DNA of 64,000 nt from DATATJ01 sp963789075. GTDB lineage: Bacteria; Acidobacteriota; Vicinamibacteria; Vicinamibacterales; CAVVIG01. This document shows, piece by piece, positions 62,933-64,000 of the stretch. Made by a program: the position numbers and the translations under genes. The notes below the pieces were generated by a model that was given only the letters and a program-made list of their open reading frames with translations, did no database searches and was not told the DNA's origin. How positions within the stretch are numbered: the stretch's first letter is position 1; each line of letters starts with the position of its first letter. The stretch spans positions 930,001 to 994,000 of the forward strand of contig CAWBJQ010000014.1 of assembly GCA_963789075.1 (NCBI GenBank), given 5' to 3'.

Positions 62933-64000
62933 GTGGGCCGTCCGTTCCCCGCGAGCCCTCTCGAGCACTTCTTCCCGGGTGGCTATGCATGCTTGATCTG
63001 TTGTTTCGTGGCTCTTCCCGCGCCTTGCCGTCGCTCGTCGCGCGTCTTTGCGGCAGTGGTCCTTGCGACGCCCGCCGCCGCACAGACGGCCAGTCCGTTC
63101 GCACAGGGATGGGAATCGGGAACGCCCACCGTGGCGATCGGCGTGGTCACCGTCATCTACGCGGACGACTTCGCGAACCAGCGGTCTCAGCTCGTTCACC
63201 TGATTCGCGACGAGCGCACGGGAGAGTCTTTCCAACTGCGTTTCGAACGGGGCGCACCCAGGAGCTTACGCAGCGGCGCGCGAGTGCAGATCGCCGGCCG
63301 CCGTTCTGGATCCGGCGCCTACGGCCCAGAGCTCCTGGTCGCCGGCTGCTGCGACGACAGCGCCACGAGCGGGATGACTGCGCGTGCCCAGAGCTCCGGC
63401 GTCAGCACCGCGCTCGCCAGCGGCGATCAGCGGACGCTCGTGATGGTCGCCAACTTCAGAGACGCGACGGTCAGTTGCTCGGCGGATGCGATCAACAACA
63501 CCATGTTTGCGGATCCGGCAGGCCTCTCCGTGAACGGCTTGTACCAATCGAGCTCCGTCGGTCAGATCTCGTTCTCCGGGCAGGTTGTCGGGCCGTATGC
63601 GCTTCCGGTGTCCAGCACCGACGCGTGCGACATGAGCGGGTGGGCCGACGCGGCCGATGCTCAGGCTGCGGCGGCGGGCATCGACGTGACGTCGTATCCA
63701 CGCAAGGTGTACGTGATGCCGCCGAACACGCTGTCCCGGTGCCGGGCTGGGCACGATCGGCAGCGTTCAGAGCAGCCGGGCGTGGATCTTCTCGTGCAGC
63801 ACCCAAGGGGTGTTCGCTCACGAAGTCGGTCACAACCTGGGCATGGACCACGCGTCGACGCCGACGGAGGAGTACGGTGACAACACCGATCCGATGTCGA
63901 TCGGGACATGGATGCTGCACGGCGTCAACGCGCCGCATCGGGTGGCGATGGGCTGGCTCGGCGCGGCGGACACGGCGCTCGTCGCCCAGAGCGGCGTGTA
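62933..64000 (+). CDS. Secreted M11 (gametolysin)-like zinc metallopeptidase, partial (one frameshift)
   Basis: A signal region (RRSSRVFAAVVLATPAAAQ) is followed by a domain of about 100 residues (VAIGVVTVIYADDFANQRSQ, LRSGARVQIAGRRSGSG), then a catalytic domain with VMVANFRDATVSCSADAINN and, after one extra base near 63740, the zinc motif FAHEVGHNLGMDHASTPTEE (HExxHxxGxxH) and YGDNTDPMSIG, where the Met after the third ligand gives the metzincin Met-turn. This matches peptidase M11. The protein runs off the window. The start is uncertain: the GTG at 62933 is the first in frame, one at 63008 would begin the signal peptide directly. Confidence 0.75.

Overview
The window is about 64 kb of GC-rich DNA (roughly two thirds G+C by eye) from a Gram-negative bacterium: it has porins, a TonB-dependent receptor, an exosortase/PEP-CTERM system and lipoprotein signals. 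A carboxypeptidase-regulatory-like TonB receptor, an ECF sigma/anti-sigma/HEAT operon, an ImuA-ImuB-DnaE2 cassette, a bacterial SET protein and very abundant dispersed palindromic repeats together suggest Acidobacteriota, most likely Vicinamibacteria. That placement is inferred from gene content only. No rRNA, tRNA, transposase, phage gene or CRISPR array was seen.

Layout. 0-5 kb: the tail of an isopropylmalate-synthase-like gene, then an exosortase locus (PEP-CTERM substrate, exosortase, EpsI, TPR lipoprotein). 5-9 kb: an ECF sigma factor, anti-sigma factor and two HEAT-repeat proteins. 9-13 kb: an M28 peptidase, citrate synthase, and a CMD-family peroxidase/ArsS/YacG operon. 13-17 kb: pstB, then a porin/periplasmic binding protein/adenylate cyclase operon. 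17-22 kb: a polyphosphate-type cluster (two thymidylate-kinase-like proteins, Ppx, CHAD, SixA). 22-32 kb: an OmpR/PhoB-type regulator, a secreted protein, a beta-propeller phosphoesterase, a porin, pstS-pstC-pstA and phoU. 32-40 kb: a beta-helix protein with two CBM6-like modules, GlgC, DUF47-Pit and PhoB-PhoR. 40-44 kb: a DsbD-N-like protein, a NicO transporter, a MerR regulator and an MFS exporter. 44-50 kb: the imuA-imuB-dnaE2 translesion mutagenesis cassette. 50-64 kb: small metal/nucleotide proteins, an amidohydrolase, a TonB receptor, a PLD protein, two radical SAM enzymes, a GMC dehydrogenase with its small subunit, a triple-RidA protein, DUF309, SET, an alpha/beta hydrolase and an M11-type metallopeptidase running off the end.

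Two themes tie the window together. First, phosphate: outer-membrane entry (porin), Pi release (phosphoesterase), high-affinity uptake (PstSCAB), low-affinity uptake (Pit with DUF47), sensing (PhoB-PhoR, PhoU, a second PhoB-like regulator) and polyphosphate turnover or binding (Ppx, CHAD) lie within 28 kb. A shared direct repeat of the form KTAAC-N6-KTAAM lies upstream of three of these units and may be the local Pho box. Second, genome-wide palindromes: at least seven families of inverted or tandem repeats recur, many inside reading frames. The mutagenesis cassette alone holds about ten, most of them in frame, recalling Rickettsia palindromic elements.

Quality caveat. Many genes are broken by single-base shifts, mostly one extra base, with conserved protein sequence continuing in another frame. 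They are densest at 23.6-30.7 kb and 52-57 kb. I treat these as probable assembly errors and annotate the restored genes over their full span.
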